Assembly: GCA_021521415.1 (NCBI GenBank)
Contig: JAIQDT010002044.1
Span: 1 to 64,000 of the forward strand
Reading direction: 5' to 3'
DNA: 64,000 nucleotides
From: Bidens hawaiensis
Taxonomy: Eukaryota > Streptophyta > Magnoliopsida > Asterales > Asteraceae
A program made the position numbers and the translations under genes. Below the pieces are notes generated by a model, which was not told the DNA's origin, ran no database searches, and worked only from the letters and a program-made list of their open reading frames with translations. Positions within the stretch are counted from its first letter, which is position 1. Every line of letters starts with the position of its first letter. Positions 1 through 11,552 of this stretch are shown piece by piece.

Positions 1-168
1 AAATATGTTAATGTACTGTTGGTAAAACCTATGTGTAACGTCTAGACGGTAACTAAACTCGGAACAATGTAATATAATGTGAATTAATGTAGTGGTGTTT
101 TCTTTATAAGCAATGCTGTTGATATCAGACGTGTCTGTTGCATCCCGTTTACGTTTCCGCTGCGGTTA
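1..168 (+). repeat. 3' end of a Tekay-type LTR, truncated
   Basis: Bases 45-168 resemble the last part of the Tekay-1 LTRs (20888-21013 and 29550-29675). Shared blocks include CTAGACGGTAA, TTTCTTTATAA, TTGATATCAG and CGTTTACGTTTCCGCTGCGG. The final GGGGTGTTACA of those LTRs is missing. The sequence passes at about 168 into integrase code of the minus-strand Tat element. The left part lies outside the window. It is a related but clearly diverged family member. Confidence 0.7.
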
Positions 169-930
169 ACTACCATTCTTGGACCCGCGTGAAGACCACA
201 AATACCCTCGTGAATTTCCTTTATTAAATAGTTTGCATCCTCAGTGTCCACGCACCTCAAGAGTGGACTGAGGAAGGATCTGCGGTACAAAACACCATCC
301 TATACTTGATAGTTTAGGGCTTTGTGTATGACCTTTCGGGCCGCTGCCTTTCCTTCCGGGAGAATTCTTGAAGTTAGTAATGCTGTGATCAGTGTCATCC
401 AGGATTCAACTCCTGTCTGTATGACCAAAACTTCATGTTGCGGCACAGAAGGACAATCTAAGACTTCGATGCGGATATCTTTTGCAAAGTGTTCGAAATT
501 CATTGAAGCTAATTTTCTAAGAGCATCTGCTGTCTTGTTCTCACTTCTCTTTTTGTGTATAACTTTACAGGTTGAAAACTGAAGAATCAAGTTTTTTGCT
601 TGTGATAAGTATAAAGCTATCACATCATTTCTTTCTTCAAATTTCCCGTTGATTTGTCCTGCTATCAACATCAAATCTACACGAGCTTCCAAGCGTGTAA
701 CCCCAAGTTTTTTTGGCTATCCGCAGACCTGCCAAGAAGGCTTCATAATTTACATCGTTGTTGGTAATTTTAAAGTCCAACTTTATGGCGTAAGTATATT
801 CATGGCCTTCTAGATTTACCAATCTAAGGCATGCGCCCGAACCTTCTCCACTTGAAGCCCTATCCGTGAAAAATGACCAAACTTGATCGCGCTCAGGTGG
901 TGTTGGGATTTGTTGTTCAACCAGTCACTC
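169..930 (-). pseudogene. pol: Second RNase H and integrase N-terminus (Tat element)
   Basis: The part at 637-822 begins an RNase H-like fold with an NNDVNYEAFLAGL stretch. 300-692 carries its end (KTADALRKLA) and the linker to integrase. 169-290 contains YRRSFLSPLLRC followed by EIHEG and a histidine, which is the H2C2 zinc-binding start of integrase. The frame shifts between 692 and 822. The catalytic core of integrase is absent because the element is cut at about 168. A second RNase H after the usual one is the main reason for calling the Tat lineage. Confidence 0.7.
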
Positions 931-2330
931 TTCTTATTTTCTCTGCGAGACTTCTGTGACGAAATCTGCTAGCAACTGATCTTTAATCGCGGGACGAGAT
1001 CTGTATTCAACTGAATTTCCCCCCAGTTCGATGTCCCATTTTTCCAATCCCTTGGATAATTCAGGTTTGCTTGGCACATTCTTCAAGTTGTAGCCTGGCA
1101 GTACATTGATCGGATATCCCTGAAAATATATGCGGAGACGTCTTTCCGCGTAAACCGACGCTAATACCAATTTCTCAAGCATTGAATACCTGGTTTTTGG
1201 GTCTGTCAATGTTTTGCTGACATAGTAAATTGGAGTTTGAACATTTTTTCTGTCTGTCAACAGTACAGCCCCAATTGCAATATTAGACGCCGACAAATAC
1301 AGTATCAACGGCTCTCCTGCGTGTGGTGAAGTTAAGGTAGGCAGATGCATTAAATGATTTTTAACTTCCACAAATGCTTTCTTTAAAGATTTTCTTAAAG
1401 TTGACACGAAGGGAAAAGACTTAGCCGCTTGTTTAGCCAAGAACCTGTTCAGGGCCACCAACCTGCCGTTTAGTGTTTGCTCCTCTTTGAGGGAAGAATG
1501 TGAAGGCATGCGGGCAATTGCCTGAACCTTATCTTGGTTGGCTTTGAAACCTGCATCCATGACTATCACACCTAAGAACTTTCCTTCTTCCAAGACAAAA
1601 GAGCACTTGCTAGGATTTAGCTTCATGTTAATCTTCCTTAAAGTGTCAAATGTTTCTTCTATGTCTCGTAACATCTAATCTTCTTCTATACTTTTAACCA
1701 CTAAATCATCCATATTTACCTCCAGATTGCATCTAATCTGATCCTTAAAGGCTTCATCCATCAAACGATGGTATATGGCTACTGCATTTTTTAGTCCAAA
1801 GGGCATCATTCTGTAACAAAACATTCCCTGGTCAGTGCGGAATGCCATTTTGTCCTGATCACCTGCCCCCATGCGGATCTGGTGATAGCCCTTGTATGCG
1901 TCAAGGAAATATTTAAACTTGAAAGGAGCTACCGAATCAACCTTTAGATCAATCTCTAGGAGTGGATAACAACCCTTTTGGCAAGCTTTATTCAGATCTT
2001 TAAAATCAATGCACATTGCCATGTTCCACTACTTTTGGGAACTATGACCGGATTTGCAAGCCACGTTTGATACTTGATTTCACGAATGATTCTGGATCTC
2101 AACAGATCTTGGACTTGCTCATTCATAACTTTTGTTTGCTCAGGACCCATTTTTCGCTTTTTCTTCACGATTGGTATAAACGCTGGATTTACCCGCAGCT
2201 TGTGTTTCGCAATCTTCCGCAGGAAACCAGTCATGTATACGGGTTGCCAAGCGAAAACGTCTACATTTATTGTCAACAATTGTTTGAAGAATGTCCTCAC
2301 TATCTCAGAAATGATAGGTCAAATCATGAC
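931..2330 (-). pseudogene. pol: Reverse transcriptase and first RNase H (Tat element)
   Basis: Three open pieces cover the domain: 1992-2300 (N-terminal part, DVFAWQP), 1675-2022 (palm, FLDAYKGYHQI, MPFGLKNA) and 934-1674 (thumb and RNase H with FLGVIV, YYVSKTL). The motif A aspartate is present in FLDAYKGYHQ. The YxDD box reads NMDD, so the tyrosine has become asparagine. There is a stop near 1672 and a frame change near 2000. The protein would have copied RNA into DNA inside virus-like particles. It cannot do so in this state. Confidence 0.8.
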
Positions 2331-2489
2331 CGTATGATCTGCAAATTTTCAGTTCAACACCCATTTCTCTGGTTCAGTCCTTTCCATCTATTTTGGCATC
2401 TTTCTTGGCTTCGAACTATCAATCGTGAAACAAGGCTTGTTCACGCGGATGATTGCAATACCCGTACGTGTTTGGATTCCTACTACGCC

Positions 2490-2818
2490 ATGAGCTGTTT
2501 ATGGATGTGCATTGAAGTCTCCAATTTCTTCTCTCCCAAGAATTATGTCATGTTTTGACTTGGCTGGCAGTACCAAGAATTCCACATCTTCAGTTCTGGA
2601 GTGAACTCCATCACTAAGTGTAACCGGGAAAGAAATCATCCCTCGCGGGTGCATAACTTCATAACCGAAACCAGAAACTGGTGCATGGATGGGTTTCAAT
2701 CTTGCCTTGTCTTCCTCGCCTAATTGCTCAAAAAACTGTTCATACATTATGTCATATTTGCTCCCAGTATTGAAGAAAACATATTGTAATCGATAATGAC
2801 CAATTAAAGCGGTGATTA
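2490..2818 (-). pseudogene. pol: Aspartic protease remnant (Tat element)
   Basis: The open piece 2499-2747 contains DIILGREEIGDF near its end, which matches the second half of a retrotransposon aspartic protease (the ILG motif before the RT linker). Upstream, 2748-2818 should hold the DTG/DSG catalytic triad, but I cannot read it cleanly. The position between gag and RT supports the call. The product would have cut the gag-pol polyprotein. Confidence 0.55.
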
Positions 2819-4603
2819 TCAGCGGGCTTTTGTTGCAAGGGCCCCTTTCACCCGCGGGAAGATTACAGGCTCATTTATCCACTCTTCCTCATCAAACTGT
2901 TGTCTTTTGCACCCGCTAATTCGCCCACCTTGAATCATGTGAACATTCAAACCTTTCACTTGCTTTTTATGCGAACCAAATTTAGCTTGCACGGGTGGTT
3001 TTCCTTGTCGTACATTCTTAACCAAATGTTCCAACTTCACAGATTTAACGGTTACCTTAATCTCATTTTTCAAGGTGATATAGTCATCTATTGCATGACC
3101 GATATCATCATAATACGCACAATGTTTTATGTGATTTAGGAATGTTCGTTTTGCCATCGGTTGAGGTTTCTTGAAGTGCACATTTTCTGTGGTTAAGATT
3201 TCAGCAGGGCTTTTTGTCAGCGGGGTCCAACTATTAGAATTCTGCGTTGAAGCACTTGCTTTGTTCTTGTTACCAATCAATGATCTTGCATCGAATTGCT
3301 TTGAATTGTCTGCAGCAGGTTGAAGCCTTGACCAAATTGTTCCCTTGGACTGTCTATTCGGCCGCAGATTCTGGAACTCCACCTTTGACGTCTGTTTTAG
3401 ACTTTCAGGCCCTAAGGTTTTTTCATTTCTGGCGAACAATTTGGCCGCAGACATTATGTCATCTCATGCTTTAGGCATTCCATCCTTGCCATTCAAGGTT
3501 CGTATCAGGGCGTTACTCCACACATTCTTGGGGAAAGCTCCTCTCAACATGTCTTCACTAATTCTTCCAATATTGAGACTTTCGTCATTAAACCGAGAAA
3601 TGAAGTCTTCAATTGACTCATTGTCCCGCCTAACGACGTCCAAAATTTTGAAAGGATCACGGGTGTGCTTCTTTTGTTGACTGAAGTGTTGAGAGAATTT
3701 AGCCACCAGGTCGTCCCAACTCTTGATTTACCCATCCGGCAATTTCTCAAACCATTCGCGTGCCGCTCCAGTCAACATTAATGCAAACATGTGGCACCAG
3801 TAAGGAAGAGTCCAACCACTGACTCCTCCTACTGTGACGAAATTCAACAAGTGATCGTTGGGATTTTTCATCCCATTGTATTTTCCTTATAACGTAGGGA
3901 TTTTTGCATTAACTGTGAATGGAGCCGTTGCAATACGCGCTATAAACTTTGACTTCTCAGCAAAAGCTACGGTACGATACGGTTTTGTGAAGTCTTCTTT
4001 CGCATCACTGTGGTACTCCGTATGGCGAACTACCGCATGCGGGCGGCCAGTCCCCTCTCTAGCATGAAATCTACTATTGCCGCTAAAATAACTTAATTCA
4101 CTTGGATGATACGTTGGATCATAACTTTCGTATTTGATTCTGTAGGGGTCGCGCATGACTGTACGAGGACGATCACGCCTCCTCCTTTCAAAATCATCTT
4201 CGGAGAATCTCTCCGTCTACAAATTATCCCGCATCTGGCTCCTTCGAACTGTCATAGGAGGAGATGAAGAACTTCTGGGAGTTTCATCGTAAGCCAAAGT
4301 ACGGGCGTGGATTCACTCTTCACGAATCATGCTCTCGTATTCAGCTATGGCTTTTTCCTACAGAATACGTAACCAGTCTTCGGGAGACTGAATCTCTTTA
4401 GACCTGAGGTTACGACGGTGAGATCTCGCCGGTTTAGAATTATCTGATCCGTCTTCCAGACCTTAATCTGTGCGATCCCAGCAAGTTTTGATGGTGACGT
4501 ACCCTAAGTCACCCGAGGTTGGACCTCTTCCATGTGCTTCGACACCAATCGTACGCCTGACAGTTGTCGGTGTTTTCGTCGCCCCTTGTAGAGATTGACT
4601 CAT
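2819..4603 (-). pseudogene. gag: Gag of the Tat element, broken
   Basis: A start codon at 4603-4601 opens the frame 44 bases inside the primer-binding region. The open pieces are 3887-4156, 3464-3706 and 2819-3454. The middle piece has the capsid-like signature DFISRFNDESLNI, and WFEKLPDG followed by a stop lies near 3730-3760. Several in-frame stops occur between 4160 and 4480. No CCHC zinc knuckle is obvious before the protease. The protein would have formed the nucleocapsid shell. The match is to the plant retrotransposon gag family by pattern only. Confidence 0.7.
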
Positions 4604-4646
4604 ATCGTTTGGAACAACAAAAACTCTTACTATTCTAGCATAAGTA

Positions 4647-4659
4647 CGGATGGCGCCAA
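4647..4659 (-). other. Primer-binding region of the Tat element
   Basis: On the minus strand, TTGGCGCCATCC follows the presumed LTR end TTCA. A TGGCGCC block at this place is the usual start of the primer-binding site in Tat-type elements. The exact tRNA was not determined. Confidence 0.6.
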
Positions 4660-4943
4660 TGAAGAAACACGGATATAATCCCCTAAGGGCCTATATCCAA
4701 TGAATCCACAGGGTACGGGTCAAATTACTACCAAAAAACGATACAAGTACAATATCCCAAGTTCAATGACGAAAACCTACAAAACCACCATCGTGAGCTC
4801 GTTACGGGAAGGACAAGAGGGGGGGGTCTTCCCGTAACCACCCTCTGGCATGAGAATAAGTACAGTTCTGATTCAGAGAAAGTACTATGTATTGAGTGTC
4901 GATAGTGGGGAGTGAATGAATACCTCATAGAGATGATGGAGGG

Positions 4944-4952
4944 TATTTATAG
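4944..4952 (-). promoter_or_regulatory. TATA box in the Tat LTR
   Basis: CTATAAATA on the minus strand, preceded by CCG and followed by CCC, about 290 bases before the LTR end. It is the likely core promoter for the element's RNA. Confidence 0.6.
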
Positions 4953-5010
4953 CGGAAGGTTGGGGGAATATGATTGGTCCAGCTGTCTCTTTCCAGAAGA
5001 TGCCTTCGTA

Positions 5011-5196
5011 ACAACCTGGACACGTGTCCGCGCCTGATTGGACGAACCCCTTTGGCTGTGTAAACGGTTATAACAACCTAGACACATGTCCTCATACGAT
5101 AGGAAGAGCTACTTTGGCCATTTGTATGGTTATAACAACCTCGCCAGTTGTCCTTCTACCATTGGTTGTTACGTATCGTGCTACCCAAGTAAAGAT
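5011..5196 (-). repeat. Three 62-bp tandem repeats in U3
   Basis: ACAACCT followed by a CxGTTGTCC or CACxTGTCC block starts at 5011, 5073 and 5135, an exact period of 62. The first copy holds GACACGTGTCC, a palindromic G-box-like site. The second has CACATG and the third CCAGTTG, so the core has decayed. The position just upstream of the TATA box (minus strand) suggests enhancer repeats. Confidence 0.6.
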
Positions 5197-5460
5197 CCTT
5201 GTAAATCTTCTAGAGGAGTTGGTTAATTACAGATGTCCTCTGACGTTACCTTCTGTTAATCTCTGCGGGTGGAAATGGTACCCTACGGATGAGTTTTTAG
5301 GTGTTAGGATCCTCCCACACATAGACTCTTAGAGTTTGTTTATCATTCTTCCTCTATTTTGAGTTATGCGGGTGATTTATATGTTCCGCGGGTGACTTCT
5401 GAGGGAGTCCTCTTTCATCTGCGGGTGGTCTTTGTGGTTCATGGGTCTTTTTGGTGCCCA

Positions 5461-5763
5461 ACCTCTATAATAATAACGTTGAAATGGAAGTGTAGTCTAG
5501 GATGTTACTAGTCAATATGATCCCGTGTTGCGCTCTTTCTCACAAAATATAAATTGATTTTAGTGTTTTCATTTACTGCTTTTATTTTCATTTTGTTATT
5601 TTGAGAAAAATACAATAATATTTTAGGTGTGTTTTGATATAAACTTTAAAAAAATCAAAAATTTATTTGGTGTGTTTTAGCAAAAAGATTGTAAAATCTA
5701 AAAAGATTTTTATTTCCAATTTATTTTTTATCTTTCGACAAGCTATATACATTTTTCAAATTA
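5461..5763. other. AT-rich spacer, no gene seen
   Basis: AT-rich sequence with long T and A runs between the Tat LTR and a copia fragment. No coding frame or repeat is recognised. Confidence 0.4.
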
Positions 5764-6180
5764 TTTTGCCGAGTTACCATAAAATGTTTCCACCTTTAGA
5801 CATTTGAGTTAAAGGGGATGGAAGATGTCGATCTTGTGTATAAGATTGATGCTGATAAAGATTGGAGACATACAACATATGCCAAGGGGAGTTTGTTATT
5901 GCATTCTCTACATGGCATTACCTGTATAAAGACACACGTGAAATTCAACTTAAATCGACAATGTCTAAAGCTTAACAAACTCCAACAGTTCTCAAGGGGA
6001 GTCTGTTAGAACATGAAATATGACAAGTGCTTGGAGTTGAACCGGCTCATCCTTTAGTCTTCGTATTAGGTCTTGATGTGTATTTGTTATTAGGTCACAT
6101 GCTTGATTGGAGATCCATACGTTAGATGAGAGTGCCATTCTTTAGTGTATACATACAAGAGAAGCTTTATTATCAACTAC
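5764..6180 (+). mobile_element. Plus-strand copia 3' end with two purine tracts
   Basis: AAGGGGAGTTTGTTATTGCAT (split here: purine tract at 5884-5894, then TGTTATTGCAT) and CAAGGGGAGTC followed by TGTTAGAAC (5994-6004, then 6005) are two polypurine-tract/LTR-start pairs about 110 bases apart. The second is followed by about 170 bases of LTR-like sequence, which then meets the minus-strand gag fragment. The short frame at 5818-6009 could be the tail of an extra ORF, but this is not supported further. Confidence 0.45.
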
Positions 6181-6189
6181 TGATCCAAT

Positions 6190-7098
6190 GCCAGTTGTTA
6201 TGTCTATGTGGTCGTCTTAACTTTGGTCAGAAGGTTGTACAAATTGAGTCTCTTGACATAGAAGTGTTGATCCTATGGTAAAATCATTAGCTGTTTTACC
6301 ACTAGCAATCAACTTCATCTTTTGATTTATCTCTCTTTCAAAGGTAAGTAACATACCATGAAGAGTAGTCAGACTCGGATCTTGATAGTTTAGTAAAGTT
6401 CTTAGTATGATAGCATGTGTGTACCAATTTTCTAAAAGTTATCTCAAAAGTCGATTATGAAGAGAAGAGTTCATGAAGGTAACATCAACTACTGTCAATT
6501 CATTTATTGGAGTTGTGAATCGTTCGTATTGTTGAGTTAAACTCTCTTCTCCTAAGTGACAGAATGCTTCATATTGTTGCTTTAAAATCTCACGATTATT
6601 CTCCAAAACTTGTGGGGTACCACCAAAATTTGTTTCAGTGCATCCCACAAAGCCTTAGTAGACTGGTGATGAGTTAATCCACCATAAATTTCATTTGGAT
6701 TTTCCATGGCTAAAATGACATGTGCATTGGCATCCAATTCAAAGTTCTACAAATCCTTATCAGAATAATCCTTAGGATACTTATTGATAGCTTTGTTTCC
6801 ATGCAATGGATCAACGGTTTCAGGGGAATGTGGCCCATGAACTACAGAAGTCCAATAACCAGTGTTTTAGCTACATAGATGGTGAAGCATTCTTTGAGCT
6901 CATATTTTATATTGACATCAAACCAACATTGGTGATTTTGATCTTGTACGAACGAAATGAGTCAAAATTCAATTGGTCTCTCAATAATAAAAGAGTATGC
7001 AACAAATTTTGATCCTTTTTTAATCCATAGATAGAAATATCAACTTGAGCTTAGATCTATGATACTGAATTGATTATGAGATTAAATTCAGGAATCTA
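6190..7098 (-). pseudogene. gag: Sirevirus-type gag fragment
   Basis: Starting just after a primer-binding site, the minus strand encodes DANAHVILAMENPNEIYGGL, then ALWDAL, then ILKQQYEAFCHLGEESLTQQ and INEL (6439-6648). These are the landmarks of the copia UBN2-type gag domain. Frame changes lie near 6650 and 6760. The end near 6190 borders a plus-strand copia fragment. The fragment sits directly inside the LTR at 7113, so it belongs to an element using that LTR as its 5' LTR. Confidence 0.65.
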
Positions 7099-7110
7099 GC
7101 TCTGATACCA
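7099..7110 (-). other. Primer-binding site, initiator tRNA-Met type
   Basis: TGGTATCAGAGC on the minus strand, two bases inside the LTR end (CTATCA). It matches the 3' end of plant initiator tRNA-Met, the usual primer for copia elements. Confidence 0.85.
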
Positions 7111-7112
7111 AT

Positions 7113-7800
7113 TGATAGGATCGTATATCTAATATTCTAAGATACTTGAACACAAAGCACAATCAATGAAATAGTAAACAACTGTCTAATCCTTTGAATG
7201 GAATAGTATCACTTTAATTGAAATCATATTTGAATTACAACTTCAATTAGTCTATGAAATTAACAAGTTAATCAACAGAATTCATTTGATCTAAATAATA
7301 GGTTTCATGTGGAAGAACAACTATGTATTAACTATAAATGATTACAATCCATTGATCCCCCTCAACCTTATCTCATTATTCACACTGAATTTTCTAGTAC
7401 GAAAGTACACGATTTTGGTTAGTATTATGACGTGAAAAGTGTTAATGAAGATTAGACTTGCATCTTCATTTTATACAAGTATAAAACTACTGATGAACTA
7501 AAGGTGATAGTGACAAATAACAAAAACTGTTACAAACTACTGTGAACTAAATACACACAACTTCCTATAGATAATCCTATGCTAACAATGGATCTTTGTT
7601 CTAAAAACTGATGTTAGAGTCATTAGTTGTTTGGCTTCAGCAGTTTTAATCTTCAATAGTTTGTAAATCAATTGTTGAGTCTTCAGTTCTTTGATGTCAG
7701 CAATTTGTATTGTCAGTAGTTTAGAGCAAAAAACTTCATAATGGAGAACAACTGATGTTTTTGGCCATCAGTTGTTTGGTTTTTGGCCATCAGTTCTTTG
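7113..7800 (-). repeat. Sirevirus LTR, minus strand
   Basis: The inner end is fixed by the primer-binding site at 7099-7110. The outer end is approximate and lies at or just below the stop of the extra ORF (7807). It has ACTGATGG/CATCAGTT repeats at 7750-7800 and no coding capacity. It lies between element A's extra ORF and an unrelated start of gag, so it may have been shared by two elements in tandem. Confidence 0.6.
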
Positions 7801-8594
7801 TTAGGTTCAGCAGGGTTCATTTATGCTTTCGAACCTTCTTGTTAATTTAGGTCTTGGTGGTGTTTTTTTCCTTCCCGTGTCTTTAAGTTTTACCTGAACG
7901 TTTACATAGAGGTCTTTTATTGGAACTTCATGAAATAGCCTCTTAACCTTTTTTCTTGGCCATGTGATCATCTTAATGATATTGTAACCTCTATCAGCTA
8001 AATAAAGTTGTTTATCTGCAAGACTCTTCTTAACAATTGGCCTTTTATCCTTATCATTATTATCATTTTCATCTGGTTCCTTCTCTTCATCTCTCTTTCT
8101 CTTTCTGCTTTTATCTTTCTCAGGTTGAGAAGAGCAAGGCTTCTGACTATCTTTTGAAAGTTTCATAGAGTTATTAGTCTTCTTGTTAATATTTTTGACT
8201 TCAATATTGAATAAATTATTTAAATGAGCTCTTGTCAACTTCTTAATGTTTGGTTCACTCCGGCCTTTATTTGCAAAAAGCTTCTTAGTCTGTTCAGCCA
8301 TGTTGTCTGTAAAGATTGGCTCTTGAACTTCTTTCCTTTTCCCGGCTTCCTTCTTCAAATTCTTCGTTCTTTTTTCTTCTCTCTGTCTCCTTTAAGTTTT
8401 TTCTTTTGCGAATTTCTTAGTTTTACTTGAAGATTGACTAGCTCTTGTTGATTTGTTTTTTTTTTGTATAGAAGATTCAGCAGACTTTTCCTTTGTTCTC
8501 AAGATCACCATTTCAATTTCTTTCTCAACTTCTTTATTTAAAATTTTATTTACATGCTCTAGATCATAGTTGTTGCTAATTAAGAAGTCTCTCT

Positions 8595-9080
8595 TGCTAT
8601 CTGATGGAGGCCCAACTGTTGATGAATGTGCCATATTATATTTGGAAGCCCATGATCGTGCTTCCAAAGGTGGCCCACGAAAATGGGAATAACTTGGCCC
8701 ACAAAGCTTCGTTTCAAGGCCGTTGCTAGTCAAATCGAAGCTTGAGACGAGGAGCACGTTGTGGCAAATGGCCAACAGCGGTTTGCCCCTATCCGAAGCC
8801 CAAAAACGCCTTCTAAATAAATTTATGGGCCTTTATATGTTTTATCGTCAGTTTTTACGTTTTTCTTTTTGGTTTTGTGTTTGGCCCAAGGCCTTTTTTG
8901 GGCCCATTTCGTATTAGAAACTCTAGTTATATCTTACTTATGTAATCTGAAGAGGTTGACTTGAATTTTAATAATAAATATGTTCTCTTCGTTTTCCTTG
9001 ACCATTGGGATGGGAATTGGAAGTTTTGGAAGTTCATCACGGGAATTCAGTGAATCAACGTGATTCGATCTTCGTTATCG
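8595..9080. other. Insert-like stretch rich in GGCCCA motifs
   Basis: Within the extra ORF of element A, 8600-8910 has at least eight TGGGCY/RGCCCA motifs (for example GGCCCA near 8605, 8673, 8694, 8881 and GGGCCCA near 8897). It is followed by AT-rich sequence with AATAAATA near 8972. The base composition differs from the flanks. It could be a short LTR or a captured promoter piece. I could not find clear ends. Confidence 0.3.
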
Positions 9081-11537
9081 TTGTACCGCTGCATCACTAT
9101 CCCACTTCCTTAACTTAACCGCTCTTTTCTTATTCAGTTCTTCTTTCTTCCCGATAAAGTATTCAAGATCATCATCATTTAGATCCATCTCATCAAATAT
9201 CATTCCATGAACCCAAAAGAATTTCAATTCTCTTATCTTCTCTCCTTTGATAATCCAACCTCTTCTAAATATCCTCCAGATGCTCCTCACTCATTGTGAC
9301 TTGAGGGATTTTCTCCCTTTTAGTTTCCACTTCAAGTTCATCGTTAGATTCTTCATTTAAATAATCTTCTGATAAGCCATCAAGAGCACTTATTTTTAGA
9401 TCAGATTTGTGCTCATCTCATTTTTCTTGAATAACATCTTTAACTAAGCCTTTACATTCAAAGTTTTTCAAGCAACTGATTTTTGTCTTTTGGTTTTAGG
9501 TTTTAGGTTATCTTGCTTGAAACTTTGGTGCTTCATCAGTTTTGGTTTTTCTAGCAACTGATTTTTGTCTTTTGGTTTTAGGATAAGCCATCAAAAGCTT
9601 CTGCAGCAGGAGATGGTTTTTTGTGAATTGGTTGTGTATTTATTGGTTCTTAAGCTAGTTCAACAATGGGAGTTTTAGGTGGAGGCTCAATGATTTGTTC
9701 TTAAATTTGGGTTCTCTTTTTCTTTCTAGCATAAAATGCCAACATCATTTGCCCAAACTCTTTTCTTATAAAACCATTCTTCATTATTACCACTTTTATG
9801 ATTCGATTAGATCTTGAGGGATTCCTTATTCTCCTTCCATCATTGCATGTTCACATAACTGCTTAGCAAGATTAGCCTGTTCCAAAAGGATTCTTTGTTT
9901 CTCAATCTCTTTATCAAATATAAAATTGTATAATAGTTCTTGATCTTTCATCTTCTTAAGTCTTTCTCTCATCACAACCCTTGCTCTAATTTTATATTCA
10001 TCTACATTCACTAAGTGATCTCCTGAAGTAGGCACAAAGATCCAATTACATCTTCATCTTCATTCATTGGGGATTTCACTTTATTCTTTCTTTTCAGTTA
10101 GGCTTCTTCATCTTCTATTTCTTCTTGAGGTGGATGAGGAATATATCAATATATTCAAAAAGTTCTCTCAACTCTTCATCCTCCTCTCCTATCTCCATAT
10201 GCGCACTTTCAAAGGGATGTAGTACATATTCATATTCCTCATGGTAAGTACCATTCTTTCCATCATAATTTCATTTTACTGCAATATCATCATCATTAAA
10301 ACCACCATCATCATTATTTCATCATCATTGCTTGTCTCATCATATAATTCATCAACTAATTTTATGGCAAATTTCTTAATCTCACTTTCTTCTTTCGTAC
10401 TTGACTCACCATAACATTCTCCAATCAAATTTATAGCAGACTTACTGTCCCCCCTATTTTGGTGAATTTGAGGTATTCTCAACCTCAACACCATTCTTCT
10501 ATTTTAATCTTTTCCTTTCTTCTAGGGCTTTTGTAAATCTTTGTTTTAACTTATTTTTTTCATCCTTCAACTTCCAATTACCCATCTGAAGTTCTAAATT
10601 ATTTGTTACAAGTTCAGCATAGGCTACATCAGCACGACTGGAAGTGGTATTCTCCCCTGAGGTGGGGAGAAATATGTTCTTTCTTCATAAACAGGTTCAT
10701 CCTCTCCAATAGGTTCGCGAACAGGTTCTTGATCATGGGATTGATGAGATAAATGAATTTCTTCTTGTTTCGCTTGGGGTTGAGGATCTTTCTCAGTAGA
10801 AAGATTGTTTACAATATATTGAGCTACCTCATCAAGGTTTTCTACAACAACATGTTCACCAAATCCACCATCACCACCTTGACTGCCATCATCTCCATCA
10901 CTATCATCATCACTTTCATTTTCATCTTCAACCTTATCTACATTTTTTTAGCTCTGGAGATGCAGGGACCTCCATTATATAAAGATTAGGATCCATGAGC
11001 CATGGTAATCCATCTGGATTATAGTTTCTCTAGCGGAGCCAAGTTCTTGATTCTATTATAGACACTTGGATTTTGAAGATCGATAACCTCTCCTTGTCTT
11101 GCCAAATCTAGCAATTCATCATCAAGGATAATTTATAAAAATCTTAAATACATTAAAAAACTTGTCTCATTAAGCCTTGAGGGAATTTTATTTCATCCCT
11201 TGAAATATAAACCTGAAAAGGTTGAAAGGTTGGCTGTAAACAACAACAACTAGTGACTAATTACATCTCTCTACTCATCCATGTCCAAGTACCTCTCCTG
11301 AAGGACATACATTGAATGATTTAGTGTATTAGGAATCTGAATATAGGTTTGAAACATGCCCTTTTGAAAATGTCCATATGTTATAATTACATGATAGCCC
11401 ATAGTCTCTTGAAAAATTCTCATTAATTTTGCATTAGGAAATAAACAAGTTTCTCTTGATGGTTGTCAGTTAGATGCAATCTTTTTCTAATCATGGTCTC
11501 TGTTATTTCAATCTCTCTTCCCTGAAATACCTTCTAT

Positions 11538-11552
11538 CCCCCCCCCCCCCCC
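11538..11552. repeat. Run of 15 C
   Basis: A homopolymer C run inside the decayed extra ORF of element A, a likely slippage site that shifts that frame. Confidence 0.9.

Larger units (their letters stand above)
169..5460 (-). mobile_element. Degenerate Ty3/gypsy element of Tat type, minus strand
   Basis: Reading the minus strand from 5460 down, the order is 5' LTR, primer-binding region with TGGCGCC, gag, aspartic protease, RT, RNase H, a second RNase H, and the zinc-binding start of integrase. That order and the doubled RNase H are typical of the Tat lineage. The coding frame is broken by stops and frameshifts throughout. The rest of integrase and the 3' LTR are missing, because the element meets a foreign LTR end at about 168. 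Confidence 0.8.
4660..5460 (-). repeat. 5' LTR of the Tat element
   Basis: The inner edge is set by the TGGCGCC site, and the LTR ends in TTCA on the minus strand. The outer edge is placed where the minus strand starts TGGGCACC; this is less certain because the 3' LTR is not in the window. It holds a TATA box (4944-4952) and three 62-bp repeats (5011-5196), both in the order expected for a minus-strand U3 promoter. Confidence 0.55.
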
